Source: JBDRNO01 sp043811005 | GTDB lineage: Bacteria; Bacteroidota; Bacteroidia; NORP154 | Direction of reading: 5' to 3' | Length of the DNA stretch: 64,000 nt | Assembly (NCBI GenBank): GCA_043811005.1 | Contig: JBDRNO010000145.1 | Location: 1-64,000, forward strand | In this document: in pieces, positions 7,993 through 16,800 of the stretch | Position numbering within the stretch: the first letter of the stretch is position 1 | Layout of the letters: every line of letters starts with the position of its first letter | Notes under the pieces: generated by a model | The model's input: the letters and a program-made list of their open reading frames with translations, nothing else | Told to the model about the DNA's origin: nothing | Database searches by the model: none | Program-made: the position numbers and the translations under genes

Positions 7993-8967
7993 AGCCAGCT
8001 CAGATTTTAAATAATTTATAACCTCAATCTCCATGACATCCACCTTATTCAATTCTGAAAGGAAGAATGAAGCCCAGTCGCCCAAATGGATGAGATAAAT
8101 GGCTTTTTCTATGTGAGAGTTACCCCTGGAGTAGATTTCAATTATTGTTGAAGTGTATTTGGCAAAGATATCTTTACAGATCTCAATTCTTTTTTGGGTG
8201 CGGCTGAAATCAGTATCATTCCTGAAAATTACGATTGCCAGTTCTTCGTTTTTTTTTCTCCACCCAACCAGTTCATTATGGTTCATTTCAGGGAGCACAT
8301 TAGTCCAGCACAGCATCTTTGCGTTCTCATTCAACTGCTGGCGAAAGCGGACTGCTACCCCTGCATTTGATGCGGTGCTATAAATAATTGGTATTTTATT
8401 AAATAATCGCTGGGCAATTGATTTTGCCTGTTTAATAATATTTTCTTCCTCCTCATATAATAATTTTATTGATGCTTCAATATCGGTTTTAAAGCTATTT
8501 CCGATTATTCCAAAATGATGTAATATATATAAAAGCTGTGTCATTGAATAGCCGAGGCAAGCCCTGGGCGGCATACCCCCGGGGATGACAATATAGTTTA
8601 AATTGTTTTTTTTGGCAGTATCCAACACTTCACCGCCAGAGGTAATGCAAACAATTTCTGCGTTCTTGTTGCCTGCGAGATTCATAGCGCTAATCGTTTC
8701 CTCTGTATTTCCCGAATAGGAAGAAATTATCATCAAAGTGTGTTGATCCACATATTGGGGAATAAAGTAGTCTTTATTGACATTTATGGGAACGCTTGCT
8801 TCGTTCTCCACGATTTCTGAAACAATGCTCCCTCCAATTCCGGACCCCCCCAATCCGGATATCAATACATTGGTAATTTCGTTTACCGGACGTGAAAGCT
8901 GAGCGTTTTTTCCAATGTCTATTGCTTCTTCAAGCTGTTTGGAAAAGTTTGATATTAATGTTTTCAT
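7981..8967 (-). CDS. Bifunctional phosphoglucose/phosphomannose isomerase
   Basis: 328 aa, the usual length for the archaeal-type bifunctional enzyme found in many Bacteroidota. An N-terminal SIS domain has the phosphosugar-binding loops GLGGSGIGGSIVSEI and ISSYSGNTEETISA. The characteristic C-terminal domain includes NELVGWRKKNEELAIV and HLGDWASFFLSELNKVDVMEIEVINYLK. It interconverts glucose-6-P or mannose-6-P with fructose-6-P, feeding glycolysis and GDP-mannose synthesis. The ATG at 8967 is followed by LISNFSKQLEEAI, the normal N-terminus. The stop codon lies within a palindromic repeat. Confidence 0.92.
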   Translation of the reverse strand: MKTLISNFSKQLEEAIDIGKNAQLSRPVNEITNVLISGLGGSGIGGSIVSEIVENEASVPINVNKDYFIPQYVDQHTLMIISSYSGNTEETISAMNLAGNKNAEIVCITSGGEVLDTAKKNNLNYIVIPGGMPPRACLGYSMTQLLYILHHFGIIGNSFKTDIEASIKLLYEEEENIIKQAKSIAQRLFNKIPIIYSTASNAGVAVRFRQQLNENAKMLCWTNVLPEMNHNELVGWRKKNEELAIVIFRNDTDFSRTQKRIEICKDIFAKYTSTIIEIYSRGNSHIEKAIYLIHLGDWASFFLSELNKVDVMEIEVINYLKSELAKIS

Positions 8968-8998
8968 TTTAATAAATATTTAGAACGTTTTATAATCA

Positions 8999-9006
8999 CA
9001 AAGATA
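8999..9006 (-). promoter_or_regulatory. Possible -7 box TATCTTTG for the isomerase gene
   Basis: Reading on the minus strand, TATCTTTG fits TAnnTTTG and lies 32 bp before the ATG at 8967. No -33 TTTG at the right distance is present, so this is tentative. Confidence 0.35.
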
Positions 9007-9032
9007 TATAAATTTTGTGATTTTGCGTTTTT

Positions 9033-9121
9033 GTCAGGTGAAAACACCTGACAACACGCGAGGAAACATATGATAACACACGAGGAAACACCTGATAACA
9101 CACGTGATGGTGCGTGTTTCC
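9033..9121. repeat. Hairpin plus 22-bp tandem repeats
   Basis: A perfect hairpin GTCAGGTG-AAAA-CACCTGAC (9033-9052) is followed by two copies of a 22-bp unit containing GAGGAAACA and TGATAACA, then a third partial copy. GGAAACAC (9084-9091) can also pair with GTGTTTCC (9114-9121). It fills the divergent gap between the isomerase gene and lysS. Confidence 0.7.
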
Positions 9122-9172
9122 ACCCGACATTTTATTATTGTTTGAATAATAACATATTCCCATTTTTACCTT

Positions 9173-9180
9173 TATCTTTG
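9173..9180 (+). promoter_or_regulatory. Possible -7 box TATCTTTG for lysS
   Basis: The same octamer as the divergent box at 8999-9006, on the plus strand, 70 bp before the lysS ATG. The untranslated leader would contain the composite module at 9191-9245. No convincing -33 box is present. Confidence 0.4.
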
Positions 9181-9190
9181 CAACAAATCA

Positions 9191-9245
9191 AGGACATAAC
9201 TTCCTAAATTAATTTTATATAACACATTGAAATTCCAATATAAAT
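9191..9245 (+). repeat. Composite intergenic module, diverged contiguous copy
   Basis: GGACATAACTTCCTAAATT is followed by ACATTGAAATTCCAATATAA, the same two halves in the same order as at 5348-5400 with several substitutions. It ends five bases before the lysS start. Confidence 0.5.
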
Positions 9246-9249
9246 AAAC

Positions 9250-10755
9250 ATGGCTGCCAAGTTAAGCGAACAAGAAATAATAAGGCGTAATTCATTAGAT
9301 GAGCTGAGGAAATTGGGTATTGATCCCTATCCTGCAGAGTTATTTGAAATAAACGCCTCTGCAAAAGACATACTTAAAAATTACGAAAGAGATAAAATTC
9401 ACTACAAAACGGTTAGCATTGCTGGGCGGATCATGAGCCGCAGAATAATGGGTAATGCTTCGTTTGCAGAGCTTCAGGATGCTACTGGGAAAATTCAATT
9501 GTACATACGAAAAGAAGAAATTTGCCAAAACGAGAGCTGGTCTTTGTACGAAACAGTATTTAAGAAACTTCTCGATATTGGCGACATAATTGGTGTAACT
9601 GGATATGTTTTTACCACAAAAGTCGGGGAAATATCCATTCACGTATCAACATTAAAATTATTGTGTAAAACCCTGAGACCCCTGCCTGTTGTAAAGGAGA
9701 AAGAGGGTGAGGTTTATGATACTTTTACCGATCCGGAGCAGCGTTACCGCCAGAGGTCAGTTGATTTAATTGTAAATCCTAAGGTAAAGGAAGTTTTCAT
9801 AAAAAGGACACAATTGATAAATTCCATGCGTTCCTTTTTGAACAACAAAGGATATTTAGAAGTTGAAACACCTGTGTTACAGCCCGTTTATGGCGGTGCT
9901 GCTGCACGTCCTTTTAAAACCCGCCATAATGTATTGGATATGACTCTTTATTTGCGCATTGCCGATGAATTGTACCTGAAAAGGTTAATTGTTGGCGGCT
10001 TTGATGGCGTTTATGAGTTTGCCAAAGATTTCAGGAATGTGGGAATGGACCGCTTCCACAATCCGGAATTTACCCAAATGGAACTCTATGTTGCCTATAA
10101 AGACTATAACTGGATGATGGATTTGGTTGAAGAAATGATAGAGAAAATAACTCTTGATTTACATGGTAAAACAGAAATAGAAGTGGGTGATAAAGTGATC
10201 AATTTCCAGAAACCCTGGAAGAGATATTCGATGTATGAAGCCATTAACGAATTTACCGGGATTGATATTTCTAAGATGAGCGAAAAGGAACTGATTAAAA
10301 CGGCAGAAGAACTCCAGGTTGATGTTGACGATAGAATGGGTAAAGGGAAATTGATAGATGAAATATTCAGCAAAACCTGCGAACCCAAGCTCATTCAGCC
10401 AACATTCATTACTGATTATCCTGTGGAGATGTCTCCATTGGCAAAAAAACACAGGAACAGGGAAGGTTTAGCGGAAAGGTTTGAGATGATATGTAATGGA
10501 AAAGAGTTATGTAATGCCTTCTCAGAACTTAATGACCCTGTTGATCAGAGGGCAAGGTTAGAGGAACAATTGGAATTGGGCAAGAGGGGAGATGAAGAAG
10601 CCATGGTTTTAGATGAGGGCTTTTTACAGTCGATAGAATACGGAATGCCTCCCACAGCAGGGTTGGGCGTGGGTATTGATCGCCTTGTGATGATAATGAC
10701 AAATTCCCAGTCAATTCAGGATGTTATTTTCTTTCCGCAGATGAGACCCAAGTGA
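9250..10755 (+). CDS. lysS: Lysyl-tRNA synthetase, class II
   Basis: LysS charges tRNA-Lys. The 501-aa protein has the N-terminal OB-fold anticodon-binding domain (about 55-155; SIAGRIMSRRIMGNASFAEL), class II motif 1 around LINSMRSFLNNKGYLEVETP, motif 2 FRNVGMDRFHNPEFTQME and motif 3 GLGVGIDRLVMIM near the C-terminus. All are intact and the length is normal for the bacterial enzyme. ATG at 9250. gpsA follows on the same strand: its longest frame overlaps the last bases of lysS, so the two are probably cotranscribed. Confidence 0.98.
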   Translation: MAAKLSEQEIIRRNSLDELRKLGIDPYPAELFEINASAKDILKNYERDKIHYKTVSIAGRIMSRRIMGNASFAELQDATGKIQLYIRKEEICQNESWSLYETVFKKLLDIGDIIGVTGYVFTTKVGEISIHVSTLKLLCKTLRPLPVVKEKEGEVYDTFTDPEQRYRQRSVDLIVNPKVKEVFIKRTQLINSMRSFLNNKGYLEVETPVLQPVYGGAAARPFKTRHNVLDMTLYLRIADELYLKRLIVGGFDGVYEFAKDFRNVGMDRFHNPEFTQMELYVAYKDYNWMMDLVEEMIEKITLDLHGKTEIEVGDKVINFQKPWKRYSMYEAINEFTGIDISKMSEKELIKTAEELQVDVDDRMGKGKLIDEIFSKTCEPKLIQPTFITDYPVEMSPLAKKHRNREGLAERFEMICNGKELCNAFSELNDPVDQRARLEEQLELGKRGDEEAMVLDEGFLQSIEYGMPPTAGLGVGIDRLVMIMTNSQSIQDVIFFPQMRPK

Positions 10756-10762
10756 GCAATAT

Positions 10763-10791
10763 GCGTGGCACGGTTCAAAACCGTGTCACGC
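10763..10791 (+). repeat. 29-bp palindrome, copy 1, at the 5' end of the gpsA frame
   Basis: Arms GCGTGGCACGGTT and AACCGTGTCACGC (one mismatch, a G-T wobble) surround the loop CAA. It lies between the lysS stop and the preferred gpsA start, in an open gpsA frame that would read MRGTVQNRVTRQ. It is the same 29-bp family as 11126-11154 and 37537-37565. Confidence 0.9.
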
Positions 10792-10811
10792 GTCAACTAA
10801 ATTTTTACCGA

Positions 10812-11855
10812 ATGCCTTTAGAATTTATAAAAAACACAAACAAGCAACTCAAAATAGCAGTAATAGGTGGAGGCAGTTGGGCTACGGCTATAGTGAAAAT
10901 ATTGTCAAATAATCTCGACAATATTTATTGGTGGATGAGGAATAAAGACGCTGTTGAATACATAAAAGAATACCACCATAATCCAAATTATATTCGTTCA
11001 GTTAAATTTGACCTTGAAAAACTTACGATAAGCACAGACCTTAAAGATATTATTTCAAAATCTGATATTCTCATTTTTGCCGTTCCATCCCCTTTTTTGA
11101 AAGAAGCGCTTGAGAGTGAATCTATGCGTGTCACGGTTCAAAACCGGGGCACGCTTCAAAATAAAATAATATTTTCTGCCATTAAGGGAATTGTTCCTGA
11201 AAATAATGTTATTGTAGGTGAGTTTTTCCATAACCAATATAAGATTCCTTATGAAGATATTGGGGTAATTGCCGGACCATGCCATGCCGAAGAAGTTGCC
11301 ATGGAAAAGCTGTCTTATTTAACCATTGCTTGCCAGGATGCCAATAAAGCTGAATTTCTGGCTTCCAACCTTGAATGCAGGTATATTAAGACCAAAGTAT
11401 CAGATGATATTTTCGGCACTGAATATGCAGCTGTTCTCAAAAACATTTTTGCCATTGCAAACGGTATTTTTCATGGTTTGGGCTATGGTGACAATTTCCA
11501 GGCGGTATTAATATCCAATGCCATCCGCGAAATAAAACGTTTTGTTGATAAGGTGCATCCGATTGACAGAGATATTAAAAATTCTGCGTATTTAGGTGAT
11601 CTGCTCGTTACGGCTTATTCACAATTCAGTAGGAACAGAACTTTTGGAAATATGATAGGCAAAGGGTATTCTGTTAAGTCAGCCCAGGTTGAAATGAAGA
11701 TGATCGCTGAGGGTTATTATGCCGCGAAGTGTATTAAAGAAGTTAATAAAAAACATAGGGTTTACATGCCTATTACCGATGCTGTATATAATGTTTTATA
11801 TGAATACATTTCCCCGGTTATTGAGATGAAGCTCTTAGCAGATAAGATAAATTGA
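10812..11855 (+). CDS. gpsA: NAD(P)-dependent glycerol-3-phosphate dehydrogenase
   Basis: GpsA reduces dihydroxyacetone phosphate to sn-glycerol-3-phosphate for phospholipid synthesis. Seen: Rossmann loop IAVIGGGSWATAIVKIL, SAIKGI, IAGPCHAEEVA, the catalytic Lys in AAVLKNIFAIANGI, and YLGDLLVTAYSQFSRNRTFG. From the ATG at 10812 it is 347 aa, close to the family norm. The frame is open back to a GTG at 10752 and an ATG at 10761, but that stretch is mostly the 29-bp palindrome and adds nothing conserved. A second copy of the palindrome is inserted in frame at 11126-11154, between LKEALES and KIIFSAIKGIV, adding about 11 residues (MRVTVQNRGTL) in a loop of the nucleotide-binding domain. Confidence 0.95.
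   Translation: MPLEFIKNTNKQLKIAVIGGGSWATAIVKILSNNLDNIYWWMRNKDAVEYIKEYHHNPNYIRSVKFDLEKLTISTDLKDIISKSDILIFAVPSPFLKEALESESMRVTVQNRGTLQNKIIFSAIKGIVPENNVIVGEFFHNQYKIPYEDIGVIAGPCHAEEVAMEKLSYLTIACQDANKAEFLASNLECRYIKTKVSDDIFGTEYAAVLKNIFAIANGIFHGLGYGDNFQAVLISNAIREIKRFVDKVHPIDRDIKNSAYLGDLLVTAYSQFSRNRTFGNMIGKGYSVKSAQVEMKMIAEGYYAAKCIKEVNKKHRVYMPITDAVYNVLYEYISPVIEMKLLADKIN
11126..11154 (+). repeat. 29-bp palindrome, copy 2, inside gpsA
   Basis: Arms GCGTGTCACGGTT and AACCGGGGCACGC surround the loop CAA; two mismatches between the arms. It is translated in the same frame as copy 1 (RVTVQNRGTL against RGTVQNRVTR). Confidence 0.9.
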
Positions 11856-11947
11856 TAACAACCCACCCCCGCCCCCTCCCAACATCCCACTTCACCCCCT
11901 TCTCCGCCTTAGGCGAATAAACAAAAGTAAAACAAGAACAACGAATT
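11856..11947. other. C-rich convergent intergenic spacer
   Basis: Between the convergent gpsA and uvrC genes the plus strand is very C-rich (about 11866-11913: runs such as CCCACCCCCGCCCCCTCCC) and ends with the small dyad CGCCTTAGGCG. Its composition resembles the CCCTCCC repeats within uvrC and at 22816-22844. No terminator with a T tract is evident. Confidence 0.45.
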
Positions 11948-13879
11948 TTATTTAAGGAGGTTAGTAAAATATTCAAATACTATCTTGGCTTTCGCTTTTC
12001 CAATAACCTCCTCTAATTCAATTAAATCAGCTTTTTTAATTTTTTTAACCGATTGGAATTTTCTCAGAAGTGAATGTGAAGAGCTTTTACCGATCCCGTC
12101 AATTTCAAGCAGTTCCGACTTGATGGTTTCACGGAGTCGTTTGTTACGGTGGTGACTGATACCAAAACGGTGAGCTTCATTTCTTAAATGCTGGATGACC
12201 TTTAAGGTTTCAGATTTTTTATCTAAATACATCGGGGTGGGATCTCCGGGGAAATAGATCTCTTCCAATTTCTTGGCAATACCAATTATCCCGATTTTGC
12301 CACTGATATTTAATTTATCTAAACTCTTCATAGCAGAGTTTAATTGACCTTTGCCACCATCAACTATGATCAATTGAGGTAATGAGCTGTTTTCATCTAA
12401 CAGCCGCCTGTATCTCCTGTAAACCACCTCTTCCATTGACGCAAAATCATTTGGTCCCCGGACGGTTTTTATATTGTAGTGCCTGTATTGTTTTTTTAAT
12501 GGCTTGGCATTTTTAAATACGACCATTGCAGCCACGGGATATGCACCATGTATGTTGGAGTTATCAAAGCATTCAATATGAACGGGAGGTTTTACAAGCC
12601 GCAGGTCTTTCATCATTTGTTTGAGGATACGGTTTGTATGCTTTTTGAGCTGTACCTTTTCAGCCGATCTCTTTTTTTCCAACATAAAGTATTTTGCGTT
12701 TCTTTCGGAAAGTTCAAGCAATTTCTTCTTATCGCCTCTTTGCGGGACAGTAATAGAGACAACTCCTCCCCGGCTTTCCCCAATGGGAAGGGAGAGCCAA
12801 CGCGCAGGGTTTCCCCCTCCCTTTGGGAGGTGGTCAGGGGGTGGGCTGGTAATTATCTCCATCGCATCACTGTTAAACCTCTGCCTGAGTTCAGTAATTG
12901 CAACAGACAGCAATTCTTCAGAACTTTCATCGAGTTTCTTTTTAAGTTCAATAGTATGAGACTGTACGATAGCCCCATTTATAACTTTCATATAATTCAC
13001 ATAACCCGCCCTTTGATCAGTGGCAATAGAGAACACGTCCACATTGTTTATCCGTGGATTTACAACCGTTGACTTGCTTTGGTATTTCTTTAAAAGACCG
13101 ATCTTTTCTTTTACCTGATGAGCTTTTTCGAATTCAAGCACCTTGGCATATTTTTTCATCAGCCCTTTTAAATGCTTAAAAACCCTTTTGATATTTCCTT
13201 TGATTATTTCTTTGATCTCTGATATTGCCTGATCGTATTCTTCTTCTGTTTGAAGACCTTCACAGGGGCCCATGCAGATACCTATCTGGTAATCCAGGCA
13301 TAAACTGAATTTCTTCCTTAGGACATTTTCTTTGGAGAGATTATAATTGCAGGTTCTGAGTTTATATAGTTGTTTAATGAGGTCTAAAATAGTATTCATC
13401 ATTCTTACAGACGCATACGGGCCAAAGTATAGCGAACCGTCATCAACTTTCCCGGGGCGTGAAGAGGGAGAAAAACGGTTGTAACGGGGCACATTGCGAG
13501 TGGTAAAGACCCGGGGGAACCTTTCGTTTTTGATGCAGATCCATGGATATGTTTTATCATCCTTCAACTGAATGTTGTATCTCGGTTGACACTTTTTTAT
13601 AAGGGTGTTTTCCAATAACAGGGCTTCCATCTCCGTATCTACAATAATATACTTAATGTCCCTGGTTTTTTTTACAAGAAGAGCAGTTTTCCCAAACACC
13701 CTTGTTTTTTCCCCTTCGGCAGGAGCAAAATAAGAAGAGACCCTTTTTTTTAAGCTCTTTGCCTTACCGACATATAGTAGATGGTTGTTGCTGTCAAGGA
13801 ATTGATATATACCCGGCTTATCAGGCAGGGAACTGATTATGTTTTTAAGGTGTTGGGTATATTTGATATGCGAGGTCAT
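11948..13879 (-). CDS. uvrC: Excinuclease ABC subunit C (UvrC)
   Basis: UvrC makes both incisions in nucleotide excision repair. Domains in order: GIY-YIG nuclease (LPDKPGIYQFLDSNNHLLYVGKAKSL), the Cys-rich block (CLDYQIGICMGPC), a UVR motif (KVLEFEKAHQVKEKIGLLKKY), the RNase H-like C-terminal nuclease (HIECFDNSNIHGAYPVAAMVV, IIVDGGKGQL) and the tandem HhH motif (LLEIDGIGKSSSHSLL). At 643 aa it is about 30-40 longer than usual. The excess is a Gly/Pro-rich insert (SPPPDHLPKGGGNPARW and on) just before TVPQRGDKKKLLEL, encoded by a CCCTCCC-type DNA repeat. It starts 5 bp after the stop of the giant surface-protein gene, so it may be read from that transcript. Confidence 0.96.
   Translation of the reverse strand: MTSHIKYTQHLKNIISSLPDKPGIYQFLDSNNHLLYVGKAKSLKKRVSSYFAPAEGEKTRVFGKTALLVKKTRDIKYIIVDTEMEALLLENTLIKKCQPRYNIQLKDDKTYPWICIKNERFPRVFTTRNVPRYNRFSPSSRPGKVDDGSLYFGPYASVRMMNTILDLIKQLYKLRTCNYNLSKENVLRKKFSLCLDYQIGICMGPCEGLQTEEEYDQAISEIKEIIKGNIKRVFKHLKGLMKKYAKVLEFEKAHQVKEKIGLLKKYQSKSTVVNPRINNVDVFSIATDQRAGYVNYMKVINGAIVQSHTIELKKKLDESSEELLSVAITELRQRFNSDAMEIITSPPPDHLPKGGGNPARWLSLPIGESRGGVVSITVPQRGDKKKLLELSERNAKYFMLEKKRSAEKVQLKKHTNRILKQMMKDLRLVKPPVHIECFDNSNIHGAYPVAAMVVFKNAKPLKKQYRHYNIKTVRGPNDFASMEEVVYRRYRRLLDENSSLPQLIIVDGGKGQLNSAMKSLDKLNISGKIGIIGIAKKLEEIYFPGDPTPMYLDKKSETLKVIQHLRNEAHRFGISHHRNKRLRETIKSELLEIDGIGKSSSHSLLRKFQSVKKIKKADLIELEEVIGKAKAKIVFEYFTNLLK
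12757..12850 (-). repeat. CCCTCCC/GGGAGG repeat inserted in frame in uvrC
   Basis: It contains the hairpin CCTCCC-TTT-GGGAGG (12816-12830) and the flanking blocks CCCAATGGGAAGGGAG and CAGGGGGTGGGCT. Its composition (long C and G runs) differs sharply from the AT-rich gene around it. It corresponds to the UvrC insert of about 30 residues. Confidence 0.75.
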
Positions 13880-13884
13880 AATCC

Positions 13885-16800
13885 TTAGCGTACCAGGGTA
13901 ACGTGCCCATTGTATTGATGGGTCTTTCCAAGGAGGTCTCTTGTTATGATCAGCCAGACGTATACTTCTGATTGTGCAAGCTCTCTGCCGTCATTTGCAG
14001 TGCCGTCCCATCCCAGGTAGGGGTCATCTGTGTAAAAGATCTCGTCTCCCCACCGGTTAAAGATGTACATTTTGTAATGGTTCTCATCTATTCCTTCGCC
14101 TATGGGCAAAAACACCTCGTTGAGCTCATCTTTGTTTGGCGTGAATACATTGGGAATGAAGAAAATATAATCGGGGTTTATTCTTACTATAAGTGAAACA
14201 ACTTCTTCGCAACCATTTTTATCGGTAACCAGTAATTCAACAGTGTATGAACCCGTATCAGCATAGGTATGAACGGGGTTTTGAATATCAGAATAATACT
14301 CATCATCAAAATTCCATGACCAGCCGGCAAGACTATCACCCGTTGATACATCAGTAAAATAGATTGTGGGGTTCAAATTGGTTGTGAGTTGCGGAACTGC
14401 TGTAAATTGGGGAACGGGATTAGGCAATACTGTAATCATATCAGGCATGGTGAGTATATCAGAACAACCAAATTGATTTTCTACGGTTAAGGAAACAGTG
14501 TAGGAACCGGGATAATAGTATGTGTTGGATGGTGTGATATCAATTGATGTATTACCGTCACCAAAATCCCAGTACCATGAGATAGCATCTGAAGACGTAT
14601 CAATAAATTGGACAAGGGATTCAATACAAACTAAGGTATCACCGGAAGAAAATCCGGCTGTTGGGGATGGCAATGAAGTGATGGATATGGAAGCGGTGTC
14701 ATAGCAGTAGTTATTGGAACCGGTTATAAGAGTGACAATATATGATCCTGTATCACCATAAGGGTGATTTGGGTTTTGTAATGTTGAATTGCCGCCATCA
14801 CCAAAATCCCACTGCCATGAAGTTGCGCCATAGGAACAGTCTAAGAACTGGGGGTTAAATGGATGGCAGCCGGGTTGTTCAATGGCTGATAAGCCCGCGA
14901 CCGGGGAAGCATATACCATCACAGAATTCGGATGTGTTACAGTATCGGTATATACTCCGTTTGTAGCAGCTAATATTACGGAATACGCTCCTGATGTATT
15001 ATAAGTATGTACAACGGTATCACCACTTAATGTGTCAATTGTGCCATCCCCAAAATCCCAATACCAGGAGCCCGGGTTGCCAATGCTGGTATCAATAAAT
15101 GTTACAGTGACGCTGTCACATGCCTGTATTACATTACTCATAAAGCCGGCAGCAACAAAGGGAGCAACCACTATGGTTAATGAGCCGTTGCAATATCCCG
15201 TGCATCCGTTTGAATCGGTAACAGATACCGAATAGCTATATGTCCCGGTAGCACCGTAATAATGCGTGGTAGTTGCGCCTGTATCAATACCGCTATCTCC
15301 GAAATCCCAGTTATATGTAAAAGGGGGTGTTCCAACTGTTGGTGTTGCACCGAAGAGGGTGTTTGCACCGAGATAAAATTTGGAAGAAATACAATTCACG
15401 ATAGGTAGAGGGTTAACATTTATTGTAAGTGGTGCAGAAGCAGCTATTGCAACGCCATTTAATGGGCAGGGATAGGAACTTGTCATTATACAGGTTACAA
15501 CATCGCCATCGTTCAACGCTGAAGTGGTAAGTGAGCTAGAAGTGCCGGAAACAGAACTATTCACAAGCCACTGGTAGGTTGGGTTTGTGCCGCCATTAAC
15601 TGGTACGGCACCAAATGTTACCTGGTCCCCGTCACAAATCCTGGTTGATGTTGCGGCAACATAAATCCCCGGCTCTAAAAAAGGAACTACATTTACTTCA
15701 AAAGTGTCAATTTTAGACCAACCGCAGCAGGGGGATTCGGTTTGCAGATGCACCTCATAAGTTCCCTCGTCAGTTGGGAAATTATGGATTATTGTTGGAG
15801 TTGTATAAGTAGTTATTGTATTGTCATAAACAGTCCATTCATAAGCCAAACCCGCATAGGAGCTGGAAAAGGAGCCGAAATCGCCCGGGCATATCACAGA
15901 GTCAGCGGACTGAACATAAGGAAGGTAAGGCGTGCCATCGCTAAATATTCCCACAAAGTCGGTAAAGATATATGGCACCCCGTTTACGACCAGGGTTATT
16001 GAATGACGTCCCATTATAGTGTATTGAACAGTAGCTGAATTTCCGGTAGCGCTTAACGGTATAGTACCGCCATCAAAATACCAGAGGATTATACCTGTTG
16101 CATTGGTTGTATATTCAATGTCTGAGTATGTGCAGCCGGTGGATTTCACAAATATTTCCGGTTCTACCGGGCTACTCATATCTGATTGTGCAGCAGCAAT
16201 GCCTCCCGGGTCTTCAAAGATCGGCAGACTGATACCTGGCGTACCATTTCCACCGTTTCCTCCTGTTCCGCCCGTTCCTCCTGTTCCGCCATCACCCGCA
16301 ACACCGAGGTCGCAGTCGTAGCCGGGGGAGCTTGGCTGGTTACCTCCTATACCGCCAGTTCCTCCTGCACCACTGGCGCCTCCGGGCGAACCGCCCAGGC
16401 CGCCATAACCGGGGATACCTGAATAAGTATAGCAATCCTTGATTTCGGTGTTGATGCTGTTAGCATATATATAGATACCAAAGGAACCGCCACCGCCTGT
16501 TCCTCCGGCTGCACCGGATCCGCCTTGTCCTCCTTCGCCACCACCGCCACCGCCTGCACCGGCACCGTTATAATTACCAAATAATGACCAGAGGCATCCC
16601 TGTGAGCCGCCACCGCCACCACCTCCTCCACCGGAACCATGCTCACCGATTTGGCCATCCTGACCAGTACCCTGTATGAAGAAATTGCTAAATAAAGGAA
16701 CCCCGGGAAGCCCGTTCGCACCGATGGCGCCATCAGCTCCAGGAAGCCCGTCATCACCATTATTAGCCGAGCCGGCATCACAACCCATAGATAAACAAAT

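Noticed and set aside
10752..10811. 20-residue N-terminal extension of GpsA
   Set aside because: Mostly the 29-bp palindrome; the ATG at 10812 gives the normal length. Not fully excluded, since a GTG and an ATG are available.
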